Notes under the pieces: generated by a model
What the model was told of the DNA's origin: nothing
The model's input: only the letters and a program-made list of their open reading frames with translations
Database searches by the model: none
Translations under genes and position numbers: made by a program
Assembly (NCBI GenBank): GCA_903821255.1
Contig: CAIJKT010000523.1
Span: 1 to 9,387, forward strand
Source: an uncultured Lentisphaeria bacterium
Lineage (GTDB): Bacteria; Verrucomicrobiota; Lentisphaeria; Victivallales; Victivallaceae
Direction of reading: 5' to 3'
DNA length: 9,387 nucleotides
In this document: positions 1-7,441 of the stretch, one piece after another
Layout of the letters: each line of letters starts with the position of its first letter
Position numbering within the stretch: position 1 is the first letter of the stretch

Positions 1-278
1 CGGTGCCCAAACTGATGCGGCAATTCCCGCATTTGTACGGCGACCTGTCCGCCGGCAGCGGCTGCAACGCCCTGACCCGCGCCCCCGAATACGCGGTAAA
101 ATTTCTAAATGAATTCCAGGATAAACTGATGTTCGGACTGGACATCTGTTCGCCGCCGAAACCGGAACTGCCGCGCCTGCTGCTGTTCCTGACTGAATTG
201 AAAGACTCCGGCAAAATATCCGATGCTGTTTTCAATAAAGTCATGTCCGGCAATGCCGTCAGGCTGCTGGGTCTATAG
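1..278 (+). CDS. Amidohydrolase (TIM-barrel metal-dependent hydrolase), C-terminal part only
   Basis: The reading frame is open from the left edge, so this is the last ~92 codons of a gene that begins outside the window; the GTG at position 3 is simply an internal Val codon. Visible family features are a strand-like LYGDLSAGSG segment, then LMFGLDICSP, which matches the 'FGTD' strand near the end of amidohydrolase-2 barrels where the Asp (residue 47 counted from the GTG) is a metal or catalytic ligand. The C-terminal helices (KISDAVFNKVMSGNAVRLLGL) resemble the usual 'I..EN..RLLGL' ending of the family. The substrate cannot be told from this part. It runs convergently to the rest of the window and is clearly GC-richer than the genes to its right, so it probably belongs to a different functional unit. 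The family call is fairly secure; the exact activity is unknown. Confidence 0.82.
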   Translation, partial: VPKLMRQFPHLYGDLSAGSGCNALTRAPEYAVKFLNEFQDKLMFGLDICSPPKPELPRLLLFLTELKDSGKISDAVFNKVMSGNAVRLLGL

Positions 279-313
279 ACATCTATACGCAAGATTTAAG
301 CGTTATTTTTAAG

Positions 314-338
314 ACTTCATATACTTTGAGTATGAAGT
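314..338. other. Inverted repeat at the convergent gene junction
   Basis: ACTTCATA (314-321) and TATGAAGT (331-338) are perfect 8-base arms around a 9-base loop. The left arm overlaps the stop codon of the minus-strand gene. Its place between two convergent stop codons suits a transcription end signal, but neither strand has a clean U-run after the stem, so a classical intrinsic terminator is not shown. The plus gene also has a weak ACGC/GCGT stem followed by TATTTTT (287-310). Confidence 0.35.
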
Positions 339-2467
339 ATATTATCCGGAATCATAAGAGGCCGCAGTTCTGGCATATGTTTTTTTAGATCAATATCTTT
401 GGTCAAATCCCATAAATCTGTCTTCATGCCACGCAACGCTAATACGGAGGTAATCCAGCTTTGAGTCCAACCGCTTTCAATACACCAGGCGCCCCAATCC
501 ATATCAGCATTACTGGCCCAATAATCCCAACGTTTAAAATCAAAGGCACGGAACCATCCGCCATCAAGTTCAGGATGTACTTCTGAACGAACCTGAATAC
601 GGCATAAAAACTTTGCGATCAAGTCTGCTCCGCGCTGATACAGTAAGTCTTGCGTCGCTCCAAAAGCCTCATGCAGCCCCAGGAAAGCAAAATTCATCGT
701 ATAAAGGAGGTCTGCCACTGAATCGCCGTTATTTTGAATCAGCGGCGCTTCTTTAGTACCATAAGCTTCGTTTGTAACAGGCGGGGCATAAATTCCTAAT
801 CCGATTGAACCTATTTCTTCGCGAATGGCTCCTGATTTGTCTTGAAATGCCAATAAATCACCAGCAACCCGACTTAACCACAGTAAATGTTCAGGCGTCT
901 TCTCAATGCGCACAAGCCAAGCCAATGGTAGCAACATTCTAGCTCGTTCCTGCTGCAATCCATTAGACCAGCGCCATTGGTAAGGATAATTTTGCATAGT
1001 CATGCGAATCGCGTTTTTCGCCCGGTCCAGAAAAAGACCGAAACCGGTTTGTCGATATGCCCAAAGAAAACATGCCCAGAGATATGCCTCAAAGTGTGGG
1101 GCATAGTTCACGGTTTCCTGATTGAAGAAGAATTGCCAGCCTTGTTGCTCAATATTATCCTGATCAAGACGATTACCGCGAAATCCTAGCTTGCCTGTGG
1201 TGCGGAGATTGGCCAAAAGACAACGCAGCAAAGATTGATTCCAGCGTCCTGTCGTTAGCGCGGCAGCGCTCAACATTGTTCCGAGCATTGATCTGGCATT
1301 ATCATCACCATAGAACGCTTTCCAGCCGCTAGGCATGATCGCATATTCCGCTTGTTGTTGAAGCACAGTATTCTCTCCTCGGAGAGCCCGATAGCCTCCA
1401 CAAGCATCATTCCATCCGACTAGTCCGAATGAGGCAAAGCCTGGATTTGCCCTTTCTCCCTGTGCCATGATAGAATGGTAATATACATAATCGCCAAGAT
1501 TACTGGCAATTTTGGCAATACACGGATCTTTCTCAACGCGGGCTACCAGGGATAAGGCTCCCATCACTTCGCCATTACAATCATTTCTGGAACAAATATG
1601 CATTGATTGCTTTCCCGCGTGATTGATTGCGGAAGCCAGTCCTTCCATTATGCCAAATCGTCCTAAATCGGCATCGACCCAGGGATTTGTTTGCTTAATA
1701 GGGGTCAAGGCCTGATTGGGTTTTAAAAATAGATTTGCGTTTATAAACCATCTAGCGCCACGCCGCATGCTTTCAATCTCTTGCTTTTTTGACACTGGCG
1801 CACTTATCTTAAATGCTGGTCGCACAGATGCCGTCCATGTCAATTTCATCGCAGCGTTTTTGTCCCCTAGCCATAATAGGATCATTTTCCAAACTTCACT
1901 CCAGGCATCATAAGGAGCATAGCGCGCCGTGATAAACTGGCTCAGTTTAGTTGTTGCAATCAAAGCAGTAGCATACTTTCCTGATGAAAATTCAAATAAT
2001 ATAGGAAAGTTTTCCTGCGGTATCCCATAAACCGCTTTATCAAAACCTGCGACTCGCGCCAAAACAAGATGTGCATGATTGATCTTTGTCGGTAAAAAGT
2101 AACATCCATGTATTTCTAAAATACGCTCGCGTTCCAACCGCTTGCCAAAAACGTCAGATGCTACAACCGTTCGCTCCCAGTGGGTTGGCGTTGGGTTGCC
2201 AAGCGCCAGTCCTGGTACAAAGGAGGGAAATTCAATATAAAGACGTAAATTTTTCTCTTTTGCTTTTGCATATACTTCCGTGTCCAAATTAATTTGAATG
2301 CTGGGATAATCATCAGCCAAAATCAGTATTCCAGTTCCATCCGTAGCCGCGGCAATAGCTTTAAGTGGAGATGAGTATCGAGGGAACAAGACATTAGTGC
2401 TCTGTGAAAGAGCAACATAAAGGTCATTATCAGGCTTGCAGCAAAAGTAAAGATTATATCTCATCAT
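317..2467 (-). CDS. GATase-like domain fused to a predicted six-hairpin (alpha/alpha toroid) domain, cytoplasmic
   Basis: Unrecognised protein of 716 residues with no signal peptide. I chose the ATG at 2467 because GGGGAAAAGG lies directly upstream (2480-2471); ATG at 2464 is equally possible, and an in-frame ATG at 2488 lacks a good ribosome site. Residues ~8-205 look like a non-catalytic class I glutamine-amidotransferase-like fold: a GILILADDYP strand-turn, then LRLYIEFPSFVPGL, and near the end a KYATALIATTKLSQFITARYAP-type segment resembling the 'GkGrvll' end of ThuA/GATase-like domains. Residues ~240-685 are helix-rich with repeated Trp/Tyr/Gly-containing turns (DCNGEVMGAL, GWNDACGGYRALRG, YGDDNAR, NNGDSVADLLY, DGGWFRAFDFKRWDYW), as in six-hairpin glycosidases or epimerases. 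The acidic pair in YGDDNAR (388-389) is a candidate active-site element. It is separated from the upstream operon by 263 bases. A role in sugar metabolism is inferred; no family name is claimed. Confidence 0.8.
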   Translation of the reverse strand: MMRYNLYFCCKPDNDLYVALSQSTNVLFPRYSSPLKAIAAATDGTGILILADDYPSIQINLDTEVYAKAKEKNLRLYIEFPSFVPGLALGNPTPTHWERTVVASDVFGKRLERERILEIHGCYFLPTKINHAHLVLARVAGFDKAVYGIPQENFPILFEFSSGKYATALIATTKLSQFITARYAPYDAWSEVWKMILLWLGDKNAAMKLTWTASVRPAFKISAPVSKKQEIESMRRGARWFINANLFLKPNQALTPIKQTNPWVDADLGRFGIMEGLASAINHAGKQSMHICSRNDCNGEVMGALSLVARVEKDPCIAKIASNLGDYVYYHSIMAQGERANPGFASFGLVGWNDACGGYRALRGENTVLQQQAEYAIMPSGWKAFYGDDNARSMLGTMLSAAALTTGRWNQSLLRCLLANLRTTGKLGFRGNRLDQDNIEQQGWQFFFNQETVNYAPHFEAYLWACFLWAYRQTGFGLFLDRAKNAIRMTMQNYPYQWRWSNGLQQERARMLLPLAWLVRIEKTPEHLLWLSRVAGDLLAFQDKSGAIREEIGSIGLGIYAPPVTNEAYGTKEAPLIQNNGDSVADLLYTMNFAFLGLHEAFGATQDLLYQRGADLIAKFLCRIQVRSEVHPELDGGWFRAFDFKRWDYWASNADMDWGAWCIESGWTQSWITSVLALRGMKTDLWDLTKDIDLKKHMPELRPLMIPDNILHTQSI

Positions 2468-2730
2468 GAACCTTTTCCCCAATGTCACTCGGGATTGTTA
2501 TTGACAGTTATTTTTTTTAGATAACATTCCATGAATGCCTATGATATAATTATTGACTCTCCATATATAGATAAATTTTACACCTTTTATCGGTAAAGTT
2601 ATGCTCTTCCCTGCTTGCGGACAATTATGGTTGCGTGGAATCATATATTCCGAGATGCTACGCATATATTCATCCTGTTGCACGCTAAGCCCTGCTCCGG
2701 GTTCACCCACGGCAATATGCCTTTTTTACC
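2468..2730. other. Gap of 263 bases, no gene supported
   Basis: AT-rich stretch between the large secreted-protein gene and the 716-residue gene, both on the minus strand. It holds short inverted repeats (GGAAT-CATAT-ATTCC at 2637-2651 and CATTC-CAT-GAATG at 2525-2537) and a T8 run at 2511-2518. I searched the minus strand for a -35/-10 pair and found none close to consensus. A 70-codon open frame here has no recognisable composition or ribosome site and is not called. The length of the gap suggests the last gene could have its own promoter, but none is visible. Confidence 0.4.
2471..2480 (-). promoter_or_regulatory. Ribosome binding site that sets the start of the 716-residue protein
   Basis: Read on the minus strand this is GGGGAAAAGG followed by TTC and two consecutive ATG codons (2467 and 2464). 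The purine-rich stretch favours these starts over the in-frame ATG at 2488, which would place the site inside the gene. Confidence 0.6.
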
Positions 2731-4275
2731 TCAATCATGAAGCATCCAATTGACAGAGTTCAGAAATATTTTTTTCAAGTTGCTCTCTGGCTGTACCTCG
2801 TATTTAACATATTTGCCGTTTTCGGTTTTGCCTGCTGCGCCGAAACATATTCCGGAGAGGACTACATTGCCCTTTCCGACCTTTCCGGCAACCAGTACAG
2901 GGGAAAGCAACTTACCGTCAGCGCACCCTCGCGCCAAAACAATACCATCATTTCCGGGCTGAATGCCAAGGAATCCCCAGGCAATGTCTTGAACAGGGGC
3001 ATCTTTAATGTCTTGTGTGACAGGATGCTGTTTGGTAATAGTCATTGCCTTTGATCCATATGTGCCGTCGGGCGCCCCGATTTCAGGAAAAACTGGAGGG
3101 GCCACGTCAACTCCTACTGCGTGATGGATTAACATGACATTTCCACCAGCCTCGACGAAGGCCTTAATGCTTTTATACCAGTTTTCATCCAGATTTACTG
3201 GAAGCTGAAAACCCATATTGGGGATAATTACCACATTGCAATTATTGAGAGTGCTTTCTTTCAGATCATTCAAATATTTAATTTTGATGTCTTTTAAATC
3301 GGCTCCGGAAAGACAGTCATAAATTCCTGTAGACCCATAATTTTGCGATCCGACCGAGCCAGCCTTAAAGACGCCAATCACTTTTCCCCCTTGTTTAGGG
3401 AGGTCATATTTAAACCCTCCGCGGTTTTCTGCAAATTTCATTCCTGAGACGCTGGCGGCACCGCCGTAATTTGGCAATCTTTTCATAACTGGAACTGAAG
3501 TTGTTTTTTCACTGCCCACAATGTAAAACCCCACGCACCCAGCCGGAATATCAACACATGCCTCGCCGCCAAATTCGGATCTTACGCTTTTTCTCAAGTC
3601 GAGAATATATGAGTCTTTTTTTACTGGGAAATTCATTTTTATTTTAAACGCCGCAGGTTTGGAACCAGGGTTATAAACGCCAAGGATAAACTCATTGCCG
3701 GCCAGCAGCACACTGCTGTCGACAAGGTTGTCAAACTCGCACGGGATTTCCCATGGCAATTGACCAATAAGATTTTTTATAAGCGATTTATAAAACATGC
3801 CTTTCTCTTTGTCGCTTATCAGGTTTTCTGAAAGAGTGTATTTGGAATACAGAGTTTTTCCTTTCCCAAATTCATGGATAAATATCGCCGACTGGCCGGA
3901 ACTGTCATAGCCGACGACACGCGCGCAAACCTTTGACACCTCAACTGCAGATGAAAATTTGTTCGCTATCTCCGAGCCGCCTTTTATATTAACGCTATGA
4001 GATGAGTTGACAGAATCCTTTTCCAGCCGGACTCCGAGAGCCTCGGCCAGAATACCGTTTCTGACGGTTTCATTCTCTGTGATCAGGCAGCCGCCATTTT
4101 TTACGTATTTCACGATTTCACTGGCGAGATTATCACTCAAAACCGGATCGGATGGAATGACAATCAGTTTGTATTTTTCCAGCTCCGGCAGTGTGCAAAA
4201 ACGGTTGTCAATAATGTCAAACGGAATATTTTTAAGAGATGAAATCTCCTTGCAGCTTGACTCATAGGCACTCAT
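2731..4275 (-). CDS. C-terminal half of a split secreted multidomain protein: two GATase-like domains
   Basis: Open frame of 514 codons counted from the first ATG. Residues ~17-175 look like the beta-galactosidase trimerisation (GH42 middle) type of GATase-like fold: YKLIVIPSDPVLSDNLASEI, then YVKNGGCLITE. Residues ~185-253 form a small beta domain (FILGVYNPG ... VDIPAGCVGFYIVG). Residues ~297-514 are a second GATase/ThuA-like domain (GGKVIGVFKAGSVGS, NVVIIPNMGFQLPV, FVEAGGNVMLIHHAVG, KVGKGNVVLSGICFG, LKKIFLNSVNWML). It is unlikely to be a gene by itself. The first ATG has no convincing ribosome site, there is no signal peptide, and the first strand and helix of the first GATase-like domain are encoded upstream of that ATG, in the same frame, inside the preceding gene. 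It is best read as the continuation of the 6517-4328 frame after a one-base frame change. Confidence 0.78.
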   Translation of the reverse strand: MSAYESSCKEISSLKNIPFDIIDNRFCTLPELEKYKLIVIPSDPVLSDNLASEIVKYVKNGGCLITENETVRNGILAEALGVRLEKDSVNSSHSVNIKGGSEIANKFSSAVEVSKVCARVVGYDSSGQSAIFIHEFGKGKTLYSKYTLSENLISDKEKGMFYKSLIKNLIGQLPWEIPCEFDNLVDSSVLLAGNEFILGVYNPGSKPAAFKIKMNFPVKKDSYILDLRKSVRSEFGGEACVDIPAGCVGFYIVGSEKTTSVPVMKRLPNYGGAASVSGMKFAENRGGFKYDLPKQGGKVIGVFKAGSVGSQNYGSTGIYDCLSGADLKDIKIKYLNDLKESTLNNCNVVIIPNMGFQLPVNLDENWYKSIKAFVEAGGNVMLIHHAVGVDVAPPVFPEIGAPDGTYGSKAMTITKQHPVTQDIKDAPVQDIAWGFLGIQPGNDGIVLARGCADGKLLSPVLVAGKVGKGNVVLSGICFGAAGKTENGKYVKYEVQPESNLKKIFLNSVNWMLHD

Positions 4276-4327
4276 TTTGTCCGGCAGAGTTTTGAAGTTG
4301 CATTTAATAATGTCATTTTTGAACGCA

Positions 4328-6517
4328 TCACGGTCTCGCAGAATCCCGGCAAACTTGAAAGGTGCTGTTTTTGCCGCAATTTTTTTTCAAATCAGTTCGA
4401 TCTATGAAGCGGTAGAAGTCGGCGGTTATCTCCACAAGCTCAGAATTGTTCATTCTGTTTGAAATACTCTCCGAACAGAAGGACTTTACGCCGAACATCA
4501 GCGGCAATGCCATGGTTCCTGTGGCGTATGATTCATGGGGGGAATAATAATAAAAATGATGCTGTATTGCTCTGCCGTCATTTCCGAATACTCCTAACGG
4601 ATATCTCGTGCCGTATTTTATGTCGGTAAGATTGGGGGTCATTTTCACAACAATCTCAGTCTGCAGAGTATCAATAAACGGCGCTTTGTTCTCTATATCA
4701 ACGTATCTGCTTAAACTACCACTGCCGCTACAAAGGATTTCCACCGGCATCGCCGGAAATTTGTCTTTGATCTTTTTAGAGAAGAGCTCTGTCCATTTAT
4801 TGAACTCTTTTTCTTTTTCCAGTTCTTTTGCCCCGTAATTACCGGTAAAACCGTCTGGACAGTGAAATTCTCCGCCAGTCTCAAGACAAATTAGATCAAT
4901 CCCAGCGCCAGCCAAATTAAGATAATCTTCAAGTTGAATCTGCATTTTATTATCATTAAACGGCAAGTTTTTCTGCCAGACTTCACGAGCCAGTCCGGTC
5001 CACCAAAATTGAACAGCGAGTCCCTCTTTGTGAGCCGCCGCGCATATCTCCTGAACGTAATTCTTTTGTTTTTCATATTCTGTTTTAAATTCAGGGCTTT
5101 CCGCGTTCAGACGTTCCGCTGAAATAGGAAACACATAACGTCTCTGTATATCCAATTTAATCGCGTTTGCTCCAAAACGTTTTACGGTTTTAATCAATTC
5201 CACAGCAGAATCAGAATCATTCCTGTTTGCATCGCGTAATGGATGTATTTCCGTCTTATATGAGCATGTGACATCGCGGACAAAGCCAGGAACACGGGTT
5301 TCCATGTCATTAAATTTCTGCGGCTCTCCAACATAAATCTCCGGCGGATTTTTCCACTCTATATATTCATTTCTGAATCGCAGCCGGCTTCCTTTCAACG
5401 CAACCAGAGCTCCTCTTACCGGGCGGCTCAACGCAAATCCCAATGTTATGCTTTCGCCGGAATTCATCCCCTGAGATAAAAATTCACACTTTTCGAGAGA
5501 CCCGATATCAAAGAACTCGCCGGCAGTGACTTCCCCTGAAGCATCCTCAATTGCGATCCATCCTTCTTTCAGCCATTCCCTCAAGTTATAACGGGGATAG
5601 AAATCATTGCTGTCAAGTATCTCATTCCGCTCTCCGTCAAGCATTTTGGCACCATTGCTTCCCTCATAGAATATTTTATCAAGAGCTGAATATCCGCCGA
5701 CAAGCCATGCTGTTTTCACGCCGACTTTTTTTGCGGTTCCAGGAACTATCTCATAGTCTATTCTGCCTGAAAAACTGTAAAAACTATATCTGACGATATA
5801 ATCTTTGCCTGCAATCTCAATAGTTTTTTTCAGCGGGCCGTTTACTGTTAGCTTTGCTGTTGACCGATAAGGTCTCGGTTTAAAGAAAAATGTTGTTTCA
5901 TTGGCGTTTGTGGCATGCCCATACCACGCGCCGCCGCTTGAGAGTTCACTAAGCTCATTTGGGCAATCGGCTCCTCTGATGTGTATTCGGTTTATTTTGC
6001 CCAATCGGTCGGTTTGTCTCCATATGTCGGCTTCAATTTTATCATTTCCAATAATGTAAAACTTATCTGTCTCATCCAACCTCAAGTCGCTTGGGCGGGC
6101 CGTCTGGACACTATCCTGGGTTACCGCCGCTTTACCGCAATATATCAGAAATGGTTTTTGTTCATATTTGCGAAGGTCAGTAAGAAACACTATTTCGGTT
6201 TTATTGCCGGAATTGATAACTTGCGACGGAATCTCAGCTCCTTCTGCCGAGACCACTTTAAAGCATGTCAAGACATCTTGGGAGGGCAAACTAAGTTCAA
6301 AATCAATAACCGCGTTTTTCCTTGCCTTGCCAACAGGCTCCGAAACCAAAACAGGAATTCTGCTCTGATATAACTTGTCAAACCATGGTTTGTCAGCAAC
6401 TCCCTTAAGATAAACAGATTTAGCCTCTTCTTTTCTATAATTATCCTCTGCGTTTGTTGTAAGTAACGCACTAAACAATGTCAATGCGGCGATAAAAAAC
6501 CGTTCACTTATGGTCAT
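4328..6517 (-). CDS. Secreted beta-sandwich plus TIM-barrel protein, glycoside-hydrolase-like (N-terminal part of split gene)
   Basis: 729 codons before an early TGA. Residues 1-23 are a signal peptide (basic start, hydrophobic FFIAALTLFSALL, TTNA end). Residues ~50-130 form a beta domain, with RIPVLVSEP and the FLTDL...FLIYCGK end. Residues ~150-400 look like a galactose-mutarotase-type beta-sandwich (IIGNDKIEADI, LGFALSRPVRGA). Residues ~412-700 read as a TIM barrel: FGANAIKLDIQRRYVFP, AAAHKEGLAVQFWWTG, AGIDLICLETGGEF, PVEILCSGSGS, FIDTLQTEIV, GTMALPLMFGVKSF. E546 and E621 sit at strand ends and are candidate catalytic acids (inference from barrel order). The ATG at 6517 has AAGAGG nine bases upstream and lies 38 bases after the preceding gene, so it is in the same operon. 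The last ~17 residues, from N713 on, do not look like the family and follow an A8 run, where the frame appears to be lost. Confidence 0.85.
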   Translation of the reverse strand: MTISERFFIAALTLFSALLTTNAEDNYRKEEAKSVYLKGVADKPWFDKLYQSRIPVLVSEPVGKARKNAVIDFELSLPSQDVLTCFKVVSAEGAEIPSQVINSGNKTEIVFLTDLRKYEQKPFLIYCGKAAVTQDSVQTARPSDLRLDETDKFYIIGNDKIEADIWRQTDRLGKINRIHIRGADCPNELSELSSGGAWYGHATNANETTFFFKPRPYRSTAKLTVNGPLKKTIEIAGKDYIVRYSFYSFSGRIDYEIVPGTAKKVGVKTAWLVGGYSALDKIFYEGSNGAKMLDGERNEILDSNDFYPRYNLREWLKEGWIAIEDASGEVTAGEFFDIGSLEKCEFLSQGMNSGESITLGFALSRPVRGALVALKGSRLRFRNEYIEWKNPPEIYVGEPQKFNDMETRVPGFVRDVTCSYKTEIHPLRDANRNDSDSAVELIKTVKRFGANAIKLDIQRRYVFPISAERLNAESPEFKTEYEKQKNYVQEICAAAHKEGLAVQFWWTGLAREVWQKNLPFNDNKMQIQLEDYLNLAGAGIDLICLETGGEFHCPDGFTGNYGAKELEKEKEFNKWTELFSKKIKDKFPAMPVEILCSGSGSLSRYVDIENKAPFIDTLQTEIVVKMTPNLTDIKYGTRYPLGVFGNDGRAIQHHFYYYSPHESYATGTMALPLMFGVKSFCSESISNRMNNSELVEITADFYRFIDRTDLKKNCGKNSTFQVCRDSARP
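4380..4387 (-). other. A8 homopolymer at the frame switch
   Basis: Eight consecutive A on the coding (minus) strand, reading TTG-AAAAAAAA-TTGCGG. Runs of this length are prone to replication and RNA-polymerase slippage and to sequencing errors. The run coincides exactly with the border where the downstream frame becomes open. Confidence 0.75.
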
Positions 6518-6555
6518 AACTCATAACCTCTTAAATTAAAATAGTTGATAGTTGC

Positions 6556-7410
6556 TTAAAGCTGAACATCCGAGCCAGGGCCGCCGCTCTCTTTCTCTTT
6601 CTTCTTTTTATAGTCAAGAATATTCCGTTTAAAGGCTAACGAAAGAACGTTTTCCTGGAACATTTTGTTCCCCTGCTTGTCGCGGAAAATCGCATAAGCA
6701 TTACTAAATATAATTGTACCAGCCCCATTGACGTTTGTCTGAATAAGCATTCCCGCTTTTCCGGGATTTTGCTTTGCAGTAAGCACCGGAATCTGATTTT
6801 TCGCTAAATTTTCCCAACACCAGCCTCTCCCGGGAAAAACAATATTATTGGGATAAGACACTATTGGTTGCTCTTTATATTTTGGATTGATCTCATAATT
6901 ATACTCTTCTATTTTTAGTTGTTCCCACGTTTTATATGGGTTAGTTACCCCAACTGATTCAAAGAAACTGTTCATTTCAGGGCGAAGCGACTGGTAATCG
7001 AAATATATGGTTCCGCCTTTGGCGAGAAATTTGCGCAAAGCATCTTGAAAGCGTGTGATGACGGTCAGTGAACCGTAACCTGACTTTTTAGATTCCATGC
7101 TGCTGAATTGTCCAATGTATAAAAATTCCGCATTGACGAGACTCTCCGGCAAAGTCTCATCTAAAAATGAATATGCAGGTCCGCGCTTTCCCTGAAGCTG
7201 TTTAGTCATGTCCATTTTCTCGTTGCTTAACTCAAAATCTTCATCCAGAAAATAACAGCGCATCTTTATCGAATATTCTTTCTCAAAATTTATAATCAGC
7301 CCATCCTTGTTTAGTGGAATGACAACAACCATCATTGGATCGTTGTCCGTCGCCGCAAAGATATTAATTGCAAACAAAAACAAAACTGCAATCAAAAGTG
7401 ACTTCGCCAT
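6556..7410 (-). CDS. Exported GATase-like (DUF4159/ThuA-like fold) protein of unknown function
   Basis: 284 residues from the ATG at 7410, chosen because AAGGAG lies 8 bases upstream and the protein then begins with a clear signal peptide (MAKSLLIAVLFLFAINIFA, likely cut before ATDND). A longer in-frame start at 7473 would overlap the preceding gene and bury the signal peptide. The mature part shows strand MMVVVIPLN, strand-turn AEFLYIGQFSSM, FLAKGGTIYFDYQSL with the 'l..fv..GGtl..d' pattern of DUF4159/GATase-like domains, and a late AGTIIFSNAYAIF strand. The tail (KKKKEKESGGPGSDVQL) is charged and probably disordered. No catalytic Cys-His-Glu triad is evident. It lies 31 bases after the pseudopilin gene and 38 before the large secreted protein, so it is co-transcribed and probably works with it in the envelope. 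Function unknown. Confidence 0.83.
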   Translation of the reverse strand: MAKSLLIAVLFLFAINIFAATDNDPMMVVVIPLNKDGLIINFEKEYSIKMRCYFLDEDFELSNEKMDMTKQLQGKRGPAYSFLDETLPESLVNAEFLYIGQFSSMESKKSGYGSLTVITRFQDALRKFLAKGGTIYFDYQSLRPEMNSFFESVGVTNPYKTWEQLKIEEYNYEINPKYKEQPIVSYPNNIVFPGRGWCWENLAKNQIPVLTAKQNPGKAGMLIQTNVNGAGTIIFSNAYAIFRDKQGNKMFQENVLSLAFKRNILDYKKKKEKESGGPGSDVQL

Positions 7411-7418
7411 ATAGATTT

Positions 7419-7424
7419 CTCCTT
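7419..7424 (-). promoter_or_regulatory. Ribosome binding site of the exported GATase-like protein
   Basis: AAGGAG on the minus strand, 8 bases before the ATG at 7410. It decides the start in favour of the signal-peptide-bearing form. Confidence 0.75.
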
Positions 7425-7428
7425 TTGT

Positions 7429-7440
7429 GCGGCATGCCGC
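7429..7440. repeat. Perfect 12-base palindrome in an intercistronic gap
   Basis: GCGGCATGCCGC sits between the pseudopilin stop codon (7442-7444) and the next ribosome site. As RNA it could form only a 4-bp GC stem with a CATG loop and has no U-run on the transcribed side, so it is not an intrinsic terminator. It might be a protein site or an mRNA processing or stability element. Function unknown. Confidence 0.4.
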
Positions 7441-7441
7441 G

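Larger units (their letters stand above)
2731..6517 (-). pseudogene. Restored gene of ~1261 residues, split at an A8 run
   Basis: If one A is dropped from the eight-A run (plus-strand T at 4380-4387), the frame passes from L710-K-K into IAAKTAPFKFAGILRDRD and on through residue 748, the Met at 4275, to the stop at 2731. The added stretch supplies a beta strand (KFAGIL) and a helix that a GH42-middle-type GATase fold needs in front of FDIIDNRF. The downstream frame has a TGA right next to the A run, so the switch must occur inside the run or in the ~50 bases before the stop at 4328. This may be a mutation, a sequence error, or transcript slippage on the A8. Confidence 0.75.

Noticed and set aside
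3..5. GTG as a start codon for the left-edge gene
   Set aside because: The frame is open to the window edge and the protein starts in the middle of a known barrel fold, so the gene begins upstream of the window.
2498..2710. Open frame of 70 codons on the minus strand in the gap before the 716-residue gene
   Set aside because: No ribosome site, no domain-like pattern, and its residue mix looks like translated intergenic AT-rich DNA.
2711..2726. GGCA-ATA-TGCC followed by six T as a terminator
   Set aside because: The stem is only four pairs, and the T-run is correctly placed only for plus-strand transcription, where there is no gene to end.
2737..3054. Open frame of 105 codons on the plus strand
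   Set aside because: Antisense to the second GATase-like domain. Its hydrophobic start is a by-product of the reverse reading, and it has no convincing ribosome site.
5981..6373. Open frame of 130 codons on the plus strand
   Set aside because: Lies wholly antisense to the well-supported secreted beta-sandwich/TIM-barrel gene and has no family-like sequence.
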